DNA of 31,265 bases from Pseudomonadota bacterium (GTDB lineage Bacteria; Myxococcota_A; Polyangia; Polyangiales; Polyangiaceae). Each line of letters starts with the position of its first letter. Within the stretch, counting starts at the first letter, position 1. Positions 15,631 through 22,848 of the stretch are shown here, piece after piece. Where the stretch lies: NCBI GenBank assembly GCA_023432025.1, contig JAEYVE010000185.1, positions 1-31,265 of the forward strand, in the 5' to 3' direction. Both the position numbers and the translations under genes were made by a program. The notes below the pieces were generated by a model. The model was not told the origin of the DNA, searched no databases, and saw nothing but the letters and a program-made list of their open reading frames with translations.

Positions 15631-15912
15631 CGCAAATCCGCTCGTGTACTGACCGAGATTGCGCGACGAAGAGCCTCGTCTCCCGAAGTTCGTCGCTAGC
15701 CGGCTCGCCACCAAGCACCAGCTCGAATGCGCCCCAGCTCGTTTTGGCTGGCGCGGCACCGTCTCCGCGGCTTGACGGCGCGCCACCCTGGCGCCAGTTT
15801 CTTCGGGCGTGGCCGCGATTGTGCGGGGGTGGCCCCGAGCGCAGTTTACGTGGAGCCGCGCGGGAGCGCGGGCACACCATCGTGCCCGCCCACATTGCGA
15901 AGGGGAGGCGAC
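15631..15912 (+). other. Intergenic stretch before the OmpA-like lipoprotein
   Basis: This 282-bp region holds the hairpin 15663-15696 and the upstream leader of the next gene. The frame of that gene stays open back to an ATG at 15727, but the region has no signal-peptide features and a strong ribosome binding site precedes 15913. I see no other gene. Confidence 0.6.
15663..15696. terminator. Hairpin after the CAP gene
   Basis: GCGACGAA (15663-15670) pairs with TTCGTCGC (15689-15696), with an inner GAG/CTC pairing. It begins 33 bp after the CAP stop. No T-run. Confidence 0.5.
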
Positions 15913-16788
15913 ATGCGACGTGTCGTTGGGGTGTTCGCGGGGGCAAGTCTCGTGGTTCTTTGGCTCGGCGCGTGCGAGAAGCGGCGTGACGAACCAGAAC
16001 GCACCGAAACCGCCGCCGGAGAAGTACGGAGCGAGCTCGACGAAGCGGGCAAGAAGATCGAGCGCGGCGCCGACAAGCTCGGCGATAAAGCCGAGGGCCT
16101 GGCGCGCGACGTCGGTGAAGGCGCTCGAGACGCCGCAAAGGACGCCAAGGAGCTCGGCGCGGACGCGGCCGACAAGGCGGGCGAAGCGGCGCACGACGTC
16201 GGAGACGCCGCGAAGCGCGGCGTGCACGAACTCGGCGAAGCCGGCGAGCGCGCCGGAGACACGACCAAACGCGGCGTGCACGAGCTCGGCGAAGCCGGCG
16301 AGCGCGCCGGAGAAGGCGTCGAGCGTTCACTCACGCCCGCGCCCGTTCCCGGAGCGGAGGGTCGCGTCGGCGCCGAGCGGGGGCTCACGGCTTCCGAGCT
16401 GGCGACGAAGGCCACACAGGAGACGCAGCAGCGGCTCGGCACCTGCGACTTGAGCCAACCGCTCTACTTCTTCTTCGATCCGGCATCCGCCGAAGTTCCA
16501 AACGCGGAGCTCACGCGCATGAATCAGCTGACGGGATGCCTGTCCGGACGCTCCGCTCCAGCGGGCGTCACCATCATCACCTACGGGGACACCAGCACGG
16601 ATCCGAAACGGAATCTCGAGCTCGGTCTCGACCGGGCGTCGAACGTTGCTCGCCTCCTCATTCGTAGTGGCACTCCGCCGAAGCAAATCACGCTGCAGGC
16701 GGTGGGTGAAACCTCGGCCGAGCGTGACGCGAGTGGGAAGGAAGGCGGCAACTGGGCGCGCCGCGTGGCGGTTCGCATCGCCCAGTAA
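15913..16788 (+). CDS. OmpA-family lipoprotein with LEA-like repeated helix
   Basis: A 291-residue lipoprotein. The ATG at 15913 follows AAGGGGAGG, a strong ribosome binding site. The lipobox is LWLGAC (Cys21). Residues 30-150 are a charged Ala/Glu/Lys helix with 11-residue-like spacing (AGKKIERGADKLGDKAEGLA, AAKDAKELGADAADKAGEAA), resembling LEA or apolipoprotein repeats. It contains an exact 18-residue duplication starting KRGVHELGEAGERAG. From residue 180 an OmpA-like peptidoglycan-binding domain follows: LYFFFDPASAEVPNAELTRM, TYGDTSTD, and DRASNVARLLIRSGTP. Two Cys (GTCDL, TGCL) may bridge. The helix could link the outer membrane to the cell wall or bind membranes; inferred. Confidence 0.8.
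   Translation: MRRVVGVFAGASLVVLWLGACEKRRDEPERTETAAGEVRSELDEAGKKIERGADKLGDKAEGLARDVGEGARDAAKDAKELGADAADKAGEAAHDVGDAAKRGVHELGEAGERAGDTTKRGVHELGEAGERAGEGVERSLTPAPVPGAEGRVGAERGLTASELATKATQETQQRLGTCDLSQPLYFFFDPASAEVPNAELTRMNQLTGCLSGRSAPAGVTIITYGDTSTDPKRNLELGLDRASNVARLLIRSGTPPKQITLQAVGETSAERDASGKEGGNWARRVAVRIAQ
16213..16320 (+). repeat. 54-bp tandem duplication in the helical region of the OmpA-like lipoprotein
   Basis: Copies 16213-16266 and 16267-16320 encode KRGVHELGEAGERAGDTT and KRGVHELGEAGERAGEGV. DNA is nearly identical, so this is a recent in-frame expansion. Confidence 0.95.
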
Positions 16789-16833
16789 CAGCGGTCGCGG
16801 CGCGCGCGGATGAAAACACCGCGCAGTGAACCA

Positions 16834-16869
16834 GCGTTGCGCCACCGGATATCCCGGGCGGCGCAACGC
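16834..16869. terminator. Hairpin between convergent OmpA-like and small membrane genes
   Basis: GCGTTGCGCC (16834-16843) pairs with GGCGCAACGC (16860-16869), a perfect 10-bp stem with a 16-base loop. It lies between the stops at 16788 and 16920 and could act in both directions. Confidence 0.6.
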
Positions 16870-16872
16870 GCG

Positions 16873-16923
16873 AACCCACCGAGCCTCAGAACCCACCGAG
16901 CCTCAGAACCCGCCGAGCCTCAG
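16873..16923. repeat. 17-bp tandem repeat, three copies, overlapping a stop codon
   Basis: AACCCACCGAGCCTCAG occurs at 16873-16889 and 16890-16906, and with one change at 16907-16923. The third copy holds the stop codon (16920-16922) of the minus-strand small membrane gene. A 17-bp period changes frame at each copy. Confidence 0.95.
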
Positions 16924-17165
16924 CGGTTCACTTCGTACCAAAAGCTCACCGCAATCGCGGCGAACACGATCAGCGCGAGCAGAAGACCGATCAGCATACC
17001 TCGCGACGCCCCGAGGCCACGGCCCCTGGGAATGCCGCTCTTGCGCTCCAAGCGCTCCGATTCGGACTCTGCATCCTGGTAGACTCTCGCCACGCTGGTT
17101 CCCCCTGGTGTCTGTGCTTGGCGATCACGTAGAGTGCTCGCCCCGGTTGTTTGTGATGGCATCAT
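16920..17165 (-). CDS. Small single-pass membrane protein
   Basis: An 81-residue protein. A charged, Gln/Ser/Glu-rich N-terminus (residues 1-55) precedes one hydrophobic segment, MLIGLLLALIVFAAIAVSFW at 57-76, and a short C-terminal tail. No family was recognised. Two adjacent ATGs (17165, 17162) are possible; neither has a clear ribosome binding site. The gene is convergent to the OmpA-like lipoprotein. It may be a tail-anchored accessory protein; the evidence is only the membrane segment and codon use. Confidence 0.55.
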   Translation of the reverse strand: MMPSQTTGASTLRDRQAQTPGGTSVARVYQDAESESERLERKSGIPRGRGLGASRGMLIGLLLALIVFAAIAVSFWYEVNR

Positions 17166-17325
17166 GAGGGCGCGTCAAAGGTCGCTCGCTTGATTCTCAC
17201 CTTGGCGCACGCGACGTGGATGAGCTCGTCAAGGCGTTGGCGCTCCGCCGCACCTTGGTGCGGGTTCCGCGAGAAGCTCGAGGTCCGGCGAGCCTCGTTC
17301 TTCTCGGGATGTCATTTTGCGCGCC

Positions 17326-18033
<708 letters not shown>

Positions 18034-18073
18034 GTTTTCCCCCTTCAGAGAACACGCTAGCTCACGGAGCGAC

Positions 18074-18097
18074 GAAGGCCCCCGCGAGGGGGCCTTC
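18074..18097. terminator. Perfect GC-rich hairpin upstream of the SDR gene
   Basis: GAAGGCCCCC-GCGA-GGGGGCCTTC is a perfect 10-bp stem with a tetraloop. It lies 51 bp after the stop of the secreted gene 18148-18924 (minus strand) and before the SDR start, so it most likely ends the former. Confidence 0.75.
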
Positions 18098-18147
18098 CAC
18101 GAGCTCGCCTGGCGTTCGCCTGGCAACGACGCCGCGTCAGCGGCAAA

Positions 18148-18924
18148 TCACCACCAGGACCAGCTAGCCCAGACGTAGTCTCCTGCCGAAAACTGGAAGT
18201 AGTACTTCCCGTTCAGAGCAGCGACGAGCGGGACCTGGCCGGGGTTCACCTGGACGCCGTTGACTCGCACGGTACGGCCTGCGCCGTTCGACAGCTGCCA
18301 GCCCGTAATCGGGCCGCTGTTGACCACGTACCACGCTTCGCCGCCCAAGTTCGGCGAGCTCGTTGCTTGACTCAGCGGAATGGCGTTCAGACATGCGCCC
18401 GTGCACTGGAAGTTGGCGCCGCTGGTGCCGCCCGAGCCGCCGCTGCCGCCCGAGCCGCCACTGCCGCCCGAGCCGCCGCTGCCGCCCGAGCCGCCCGTGT
18501 TGTTCGACTCGCAGGTCCTCGCAAAGTCGAGGGAGAGCGACTCTGCAATGACCTCCACGTCCTGCCGCATCGTCAGAAGACAGATGTCGTCCTCCGGGTC
18601 CTCCGGGTCGGGCGCGAAGGCGAACTCGACTTCGGTACCGATGTCGAGCGTGGCGAGCGTCATCTGGGTTGCGGCGCAACCGTAGGTGACGTTGTTGACC
18701 GTGATGAAGCAAAACGTGCCCCACACTTCGTTGTACTGACACGACAAGTCGCTCTGCTGGACGTTGCCTTCTGCCTCCAACACGCCAGAAACACGCGCTC
18801 CAATTTCCTTGAGGCGACCGTTCGAATGCCGTTCGAGCCACGTGCTGGCGAACTCGGCAGAAGCATGTTCGGCGCAAAGCATTGCTACCGCTGCGGTAGC
18901 CACCCCCGTTACCAATTTCTTCAT
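18148..18924 (-). CDS. Secreted protein with GGS-repeat linker
   Basis: A 258-residue exported protein. Signal peptide MKKLVTGVATAAVAMLCAEH, likely cut at ASA-E (residues 22-25). Residues 25-135 are a beta-rich domain with four Cys (LSCQYNEVWGTFCFITV, YGCAAT, ICLLTM). A (GGS)7 linker (143-163) joins a C-terminal domain with CTGAC, a Trp-rich end and YYFQFSAGDYVWASWSWW, which looks like a small ligand-binding beta module. No known family was recognised. Start ATG at 18924 has AAGGGGAG 11 bases before. It ends before a perfect terminator hairpin (18074-18097). Confidence 0.75.
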   Translation of the reverse strand: MKKLVTGVATAAVAMLCAEHASAEFASTWLERHSNGRLKEIGARVSGVLEAEGNVQQSDLSCQYNEVWGTFCFITVNNVTYGCAATQMTLATLDIGTEVEFAFAPDPEDPEDDICLLTMRQDVEVIAESLSLDFARTCESNNTGGSGGSGGSGGSGGSGGSGGSGGTSGANFQCTGACLNAIPLSQATSSPNLGGEAWYVVNSGPITGWQLSNGAGRTVRVNGVQVNPGQVPLVAALNGKYYFQFSAGDYVWASWSWW

Positions 18925-18968
18925 CGCTGCACGCTCCCCTTCCTACTCCAGGTTGTTCACTCGACGCC

Positions 18969-18986
18969 CCGGATCACCGGATCCGG
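18969..18986. terminator. Hairpin after the gene at 19022-19522
   Basis: CCGGATC-ACCG-GATCCGG is a perfect 7-bp stem with a tetraloop, 36 bp past the stop at 19022 on the minus strand. Confidence 0.5.
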
Positions 18987-19021
18987 TTCAAGACCACCGC
19001 CCGCCGAGCGCCCCGAGACGC

Positions 19022-19522
19022 TCAAGGAATGAAGGCCCCCTGCTCAATCGTCAGCTTTTGAGAGTTGAGTGCCTGCAGGAACTCCTTGCTCACCTTGCGG
19101 CGTTGCTCCGGCGTGAGCGATGCGCCCACCTGCTGCAGCACCACGCCGTCCTCGTGCGTCCACATGCCGGCGTCACGCGCGCTGGACACGGTCGACAGCG
19201 CCGCGGTGAACATTTCCTCTCGACGCGCCGCGTCCGGCTCTTGTGAAGGCAAGAGCTCCGCAGACTTCACGGAGGCTCCCGACACCTGCTGCGCCGCGAT
19301 CACCTCGCGGCGTACGAGCTGCGCCAAGTCCCGCCGGTCCTGGTCGGAAAGACGAAGCTGGGTAACGGATGCTTCACCAGACTCGGCCCCGAGTGTGCTG
19401 ACAGTCGCCCCGATGCGCGCGTTTTCAGCGCTTTTCGAGCGATTTCCCAACCCCCAGCCGAGCGCAAGCGCCCCCGCGACGAGGAGACCAGTGAGCAATA
19501 CGTGGGCCACGGTGAACTTCAA
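19022..19522 (-). CDS. Membrane-anchored hypothetical protein
   Basis: A 166-residue protein starting at TTG 19522. N-terminal membrane segment AHVLLTGLLVAGALALGWGL (residues 6-25), then a linker and a helical domain (LSDQDRRDLAQLVRREVIAA, REEMFTAALSTVSSARDAGM, LTPEQRRKVSKEFLQALNSQ). The frame is open to a GTG at 19609, but I reject that start: a consensus -35 TTGACA (19570-19575) with -10 TACGTT (19546-19551) lies inside that extension. AGGA is placed 9 bases before TTG 19522, so the transcript would begin near 19539. The helical part has the look of a periplasmic adaptor; no family was recognised. Confidence 0.6.
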   Translation of the reverse strand: MKFTVAHVLLTGLLVAGALALGWGLGNRSKSAENARIGATVSTLGAESGEASVTQLRLSDQDRRDLAQLVRREVIAAQQVSGASVKSAELLPSQEPDAARREEMFTAALSTVSSARDAGMWTHEDGVVLQQVGASLTPEQRRKVSKEFLQALNSQKLTIEQGAFIP

Positions 19523-19531
19523 TTGGAAGAT

Positions 19532-19575
19532 TCCTAATCCAAGGAAACGTAACAGTTGCTCACGATAGCTGTCAA
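19532..19575 (-). promoter_or_regulatory. Promoter and ribosome binding site that fix the TTG start
   Basis: Reading the minus strand: TTGACA at 19575-19570, 18-bp spacer, TACGTT at 19551-19546, then AGGA at 19535-19532 and TTG at 19522. The -35 matches the sigma-70 consensus exactly. This makes the GTG at 19609 unlikely as a start. Confidence 0.65.
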
Positions 19576-19592
19576 CGAAGAGTTGATTGATT

Positions 19593-19617
19593 CGTGATTC
19601 GTTTCTCACGAATCACG
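19593..19617. promoter_or_regulatory. Inverted repeat upstream of the -35 element
   Basis: CGTGATTCGT (19593-19602) and ACGAATCACG (19608-19617) form a perfect 10-bp inverted repeat with a 5-base spacer, about 18 bp upstream of the TTGACA box. Its position fits an activator or repressor site. Confidence 0.5.
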
Positions 19618-20581
19618 AGTGTGAGTGACCCGTGTGCGACGCACGTCACGTCTCTGCCTAACAGCTGAAACACGCTGCACTCAGGCGCACGCGCCTCACT
19701 TCACCCCTCACTCAATCATCATGTGTGTGCGCATGCGCGCACTGCCGCGCATCGATGCTCACGCCACTCCCGACAAAGGACACGAATGGTCATGCGCACT
19801 GTTTCACTCACTCAGGGTCACCTTGTCGGAGGGTGTCATTTGACCCGTCACCGGCTTTCCTCCTTCTGGAAATAAGGTCTCCATTGACCCGGTCACTCGA
19901 TACACATGGGTCCAGCCCGACTCGCACCGGGAAGCACGTTCGCTCGGTGGGGGACGACGGCGCTTCTGCGCCGGACTCGGGACGAAGGACGGCGTCGTGC
20001 CGCGATACGATGTGTTTCGCGTGGTTGGCTGAGAGCCGCCGTCGTCCCGCGTTCGTTCCGACGTCCGGGCCACTGGGTCTCCGGAGACCCGACCCTGGCT
20101 CGCTCGGTCCACTTTTGGGAGCATCCAGCGGGTATCTTTCGCCCCCCTCTCTAGCGCGCGGCGTGCGGGGTACGAGCTGACCCGCTCCACTGGGCGGGGG
20201 TCTGCCTCTACCTGTCACCGCTTCGCGTCCCGGTCGTGCTTCAATCGATCCGATCCGAGCCGAGCCCAGCCCGCCCCGCCCGGCGCCGCCCCGCCCGGGC
20301 GTCGCCCCGCCCGGGCGTCGCCGGGCCGTTCGCGGGTCGGTCGGCGTCGAGGCGAGCGAGCCTTCGCGCCCGGTTTGCCTCAAATGGAAAAAGTTACTCG
20401 CCCCCCGCCAACTTACGCTTGATCGGCCGGAGCGTTGTGGTACCTAGCGCGCACCCAAAACGACGCCTGCTTCCGAGCAAGCGTCGGGTTGTCCGAGGGG
20501 CTCTTGCGCCGAGGGCAACGCACTGACCACGCCTTTTCCTCTTGCTTCGGCAGGAAGAACTCGGAACGAGTCAGTTGGTCG
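19618..20581. other. Gene-poor, palindrome-rich spacer before tRNA-Asp
   Basis: Nearly 1 kb without a convincing gene. Visible structure: alternating purine-pyrimidine run 19720-19742; TGACCC-type inverted sites at 19841-19850 and 19885-19895; an 11-bp long-range inverted repeat 19951-19961/20038-20048 with the hairpin CGGCGC-TTCT-GCGCCG (19958-19973) inside; the 16-bp palindrome GGGTCTCCGGAGACCC (20075-20090); the tandem 16-bp repeat CGCCCCGCCCGGGCGT (20287-20318); and a hairpin at 20461-20486. Open frames of 128 and 151 codons exist on both strands, but their composition looks non-coding. A structured RNA is possible; none of the common ones was recognised. Confidence 0.5.
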
Positions 20582-20655
<74 letters not shown>

Positions 20656-20675
20656 CAACTTCTCAGAAAGTCGCT

Positions 20676-20709
20676 GAAGGGCACCGAGACATTGTCTCCG
20701 GTGCCCTTC
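20676..20709 (+). terminator. Terminator after tRNA-Asp
   Basis: GAAGGGCACCG (20676-20686) pairs with CGGTGCCCTTC (20699-20709), with AGAC/TCT inside. It is followed by GCGCTTTG. It begins 21 bp after the tRNA. Confidence 0.75.
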
Positions 20710-20809
20710 GCGCTTTGTGGGCCGTGGGGTGTGCCCGGCTGTGGCTCATTCGGCGCGGGGCGCGGAAGCGACGAAAACTTGCCCACCGAAACTCACCGTG
20801 CCTGCCCGC

Positions 20810-20838
20810 TTGACCGTGGATGGGCGCGGGATTACATG
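20810..20838 (+). promoter_or_regulatory. Promoter of the TetR-RND operon
   Basis: TTGACC (20810-20815), a 17-bp spacer and TACATG (20833-20838) form a sigma-70-like pair. A start near 20845 places the operator just downstream, a classical repression layout. Confidence 0.5.
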
Positions 20839-20850
20839 CGCTTGCCCGTT

Positions 20851-20868
20851 TCTGACCCGCTGGTCAGA
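20851..20868. promoter_or_regulatory. Palindromic operator of the TetR-RND operon
   Basis: TCTGACC-CGCT-GGTCAGA is a perfect 7-bp inverted repeat with a 4-bp spacer, 11 bp before the TetR ATG at 20880. TetR-family repressors commonly bind such sites in front of their own gene. The predicted binding protein is the adjacent TetR. Confidence 0.65.
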
Positions 20869-20879
20869 TAGAAAATCCC

Positions 20880-21557
20880 ATGGCCCGCCCAAGCGATCCT
20901 CTCGCCCGCGCCAAGCTGCTCAGCGCGGCCGAAGCCGAGTTCGTCGAACACGGCCTGGAGCGCGCCAAGGTTTCGGACATCACGGCGCGCGCCGGTATGT
21001 CCAAGGGCTCCTTTTATCTGCACTTCGAGAGCAAGCCCCTCATTTTCCGGGAGCTCGTCGGGCGCTTGGTGGAACGACTGGCCGCGCTCATCGATGACGG
21101 CCTCGAGCATTGCGCGTCCGTCGCTGACGGGGACATTCGTGCCCGGCTCGATCGCTGGGTGAACCTGGACGTCCAGATCTTCGAGTGCCTCTGGGAGCAC
21201 CGCGGCCTCATCCGGCTCTTGCTCGAGGGGGGCTCCGGCTCGCAGTTCTGTTACCTGGTGGATGAGCTGATGGAAAGAACCGCTCACAAAGCGCGGCACT
21301 TTCTGGAAGCAGGCATCCGGGACGGGTTGTATCGGCAGGATTTGGACCTCGATCTCACCGAGACGTTCATCGCCGGCGCCTACGATCGACTCGCTCGCAC
21401 CATCGTCCGCGAAACTTCTCGCCCGGACTTGCGTCACAAGCTCGAACGCATTCAGCACTTGGTGCTGCTGGGCATCGCCTCTCCCGACCTGCGGGCCTCC
21501 TTCGGAGCGCTTCGCGGCGAGGCATCGGCTTCGCCAGAGCTTCCCTCGCCTCATTGA
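20880..21557 (+). CDS. TetR-family transcriptional repressor of the efflux operon
   Basis: A 225-residue TetR regulator. The N-terminal DNA-binding domain covers residues 8-55: LLSAAEAEFVEHGLERAKVS, DITARAGMSKGSFYLHFESK contains the helix-turn-helix recognition helix. The remaining all-helical region is the ligand-binding and dimer part (WVNLDVQIFECLWEHRGLIR, FIAGAYDRLARTIVRETSRP). It heads the operon with MFP, RND and TolC genes, so it most likely senses a substrate of the pump and represses its own transcription at 20851-20868. ATG 20880 lacks a strong ribosome binding site, so the leader may be short. Confidence 0.9.
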   Translation: MARPSDPLARAKLLSAAEAEFVEHGLERAKVSDITARAGMSKGSFYLHFESKPLIFRELVGRLVERLAALIDDGLEHCASVADGDIRARLDRWVNLDVQIFECLWEHRGLIRLLLEGGSGSQFCYLVDELMERTAHKARHFLEAGIRDGLYRQDLDLDLTETFIAGAYDRLARTIVRETSRPDLRHKLERIQHLVLLGIASPDLRASFGALRGEASASPELPSPH

Positions 21558-21606
21558 CCCTTCTTTCCCTCTCGCCCCCACCCTGCCGTCCAGCTCCGAG
21601 GTCCGT

Positions 21607-22848
21607 ATGAAATCCGGTCCAGCCCCCAGCGAATCGCCCCGCACCACCGACGCTCCCACCTCGACCAGCCGTCGCACGGTGGAGCCACGGCCCGAAACTC
21701 CTCCGCAAAAACCCGCAGCTGGCGGCTTCCGCTACGGCAAGTGGGTGTTCGGTATCAGCGCCCTCGCGTTCTTCGGATGGATCGGTGTTCGGGTGAGCGA
21801 GGCGACCCAGACCAAGCAAGCGGTCGCCGTGGAGCGAAATGCCGTCGCAGAGCAAGCAAAAGAAGCCGCCCAAAAGCCCCGCGAGGTTCGCGTGGTCCAC
21901 GGTACGGCCGAAACGACCGTGCCTTCGGTGAGCTTCGAGGGCTCCCTGGTGGCGCTCGAAGAAGCGGATCTGGGCTTCAAGGTACCCGGCCGTCTGTCGA
22001 TGATTCGCGCTCGCGTCGGAGACAAGGTCAAGCGCGGCAGCGTGCTGGCGCAGCTCGACGCGGGGGAAGCCGCGGCGCAGCTCAAGGCAGCCGAAGCACA
22101 GCTTCGTGCCGCTGAAGCTCAGCTTGCACTGGCCGCGGACTCGCACGCGCGCACGGAAAAGGTCGTGAGCGCTGGGGTCCAGCCGGAGAGCTTGGGCGTG
22201 CAGGCGGCGCAGCAGAAGTCGCTCGCCGAGGCGCAGCGCGACGGCGCGAACGCTCAGCTCCTCCTCGCTCGCCAAAGCCTGGGCAATCAAACCATCACGG
22301 CTCCCTTCGACGGCACGGTCACCCGCGCGCCGAACGGCACCGGCACCGTGGTTTCACCGGGGACGCCGCTGTTCCACATCGCCGACCTGAGCCGTTTGAA
22401 GCTCGTCGGCAGCGTTTCGGCGCAAGACGCCGCGCTCGTCCGCGTCGGCACTCCGGTGGAAATCGTCACTCAGGGCCGCGTCACGGCCCAGGGCGCCATC
22501 ACGGCGGTCGTGGCAGCCCTCGACGAAGTCACCAAACGCATGCCGGTGCAAGCCGTCATCGAAAACGGCGCGGACTCGAACGTGGTGGCCGGCACCTTGG
22601 TGCGCGCGCAAGTGCGCGGCACGGAAAAGGTTTCCGTGGTGCGACTGCCGCACACCGTGCTCAAGCCGGGCTCCCAGGACGAAATTCTGGTCGTCGAAGA
22701 CGAGCGCCTCGTGAGTCGTCGCATTGCGTTCTCCATCGCCCCCGACGGCGCGCTGCTCGTTCGCAGCGGCGTTTCGCCAACTGACGCAGTGCTGGAAAGC
22801 CCCTGGCCCGAAGCAACGACGGGCCTCCAAGTGAGGAGCAGCAAGTGA
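21607..22848 (+). CDS. RND efflux periplasmic adaptor (membrane fusion protein)
   Basis: A 413-residue HlyD/AcrA-type adaptor. Pro-rich cytosolic start (residues 1-42), one membrane segment WVFGISALAFFGWIGVRV (about 46-63), then the barrel-sandwich lipoyl half (FEGSLVALEEADLGFKVPGR, GDKVKRGSVLAQLDAGEAAA), a helical hairpin rich in Ala/Glu/Gln, and the second lipoyl half (ITAPFDGTVTRAPNGTGTVV). The beta-barrel and membrane-proximal domains follow. It is anchored by a transmembrane helix and not by lipid, since there is no lipobox Cys. It joins the RND pump to the outer-membrane channel. Its stop overlaps the GTG start of the pump gene. Confidence 0.93.
   Translation: MKSGPAPSESPRTTDAPTSTSRRTVEPRPETPPQKPAAGGFRYGKWVFGISALAFFGWIGVRVSEATQTKQAVAVERNAVAEQAKEAAQKPREVRVVHGTAETTVPSVSFEGSLVALEEADLGFKVPGRLSMIRARVGDKVKRGSVLAQLDAGEAAAQLKAAEAQLRAAEAQLALAADSHARTEKVVSAGVQPESLGVQAAQQKSLAEAQRDGANAQLLLARQSLGNQTITAPFDGTVTRAPNGTGTVVSPGTPLFHIADLSRLKLVGSVSAQDAALVRVGTPVEIVTQGRVTAQGAITAVVAALDEVTKRMPVQAVIENGADSNVVAGTLVRAQVRGTEKVSVVRLPHTVLKPGSQDEILVVEDERLVSRRIAFSIAPDGALLVRSGVSPTDAVLESPWPEATTGLQVRSSK

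Noticed and set aside
14392..16281. Long minus-strand open frame of 629 codons
   Set aside because: Antisense to the CAP lipoprotein and OmpA-like genes; Arg/Ala-rich and without domain patterns.
18400..18510. CRISPR-like repeat appearance
   Set aside because: The repeats are short in-frame Gly-Gly-Ser codon repeats without spacers of even length.
19523..19609. GTG start at 19609 extending the membrane-anchored protein by 29 residues
   Set aside because: The -35 TTGACA and -10 elements lie inside that extension and no ribosome site precedes the GTG.
19725..20190. 151-codon plus and 128-codon minus open frames
   Set aside because: Both have unremarkable, Arg/Ser/Pro-rich composition, lack ribosome sites or recognisable motifs and overlap each other; the palindromes suggest structure or regulation.
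20150..20580. RNase P RNA, tmRNA, SRP RNA or 6S RNA
   Set aside because: I looked for their conserved boxes (for example GAGGAAAGTCCGG of RNase P) and saw none on either strand.
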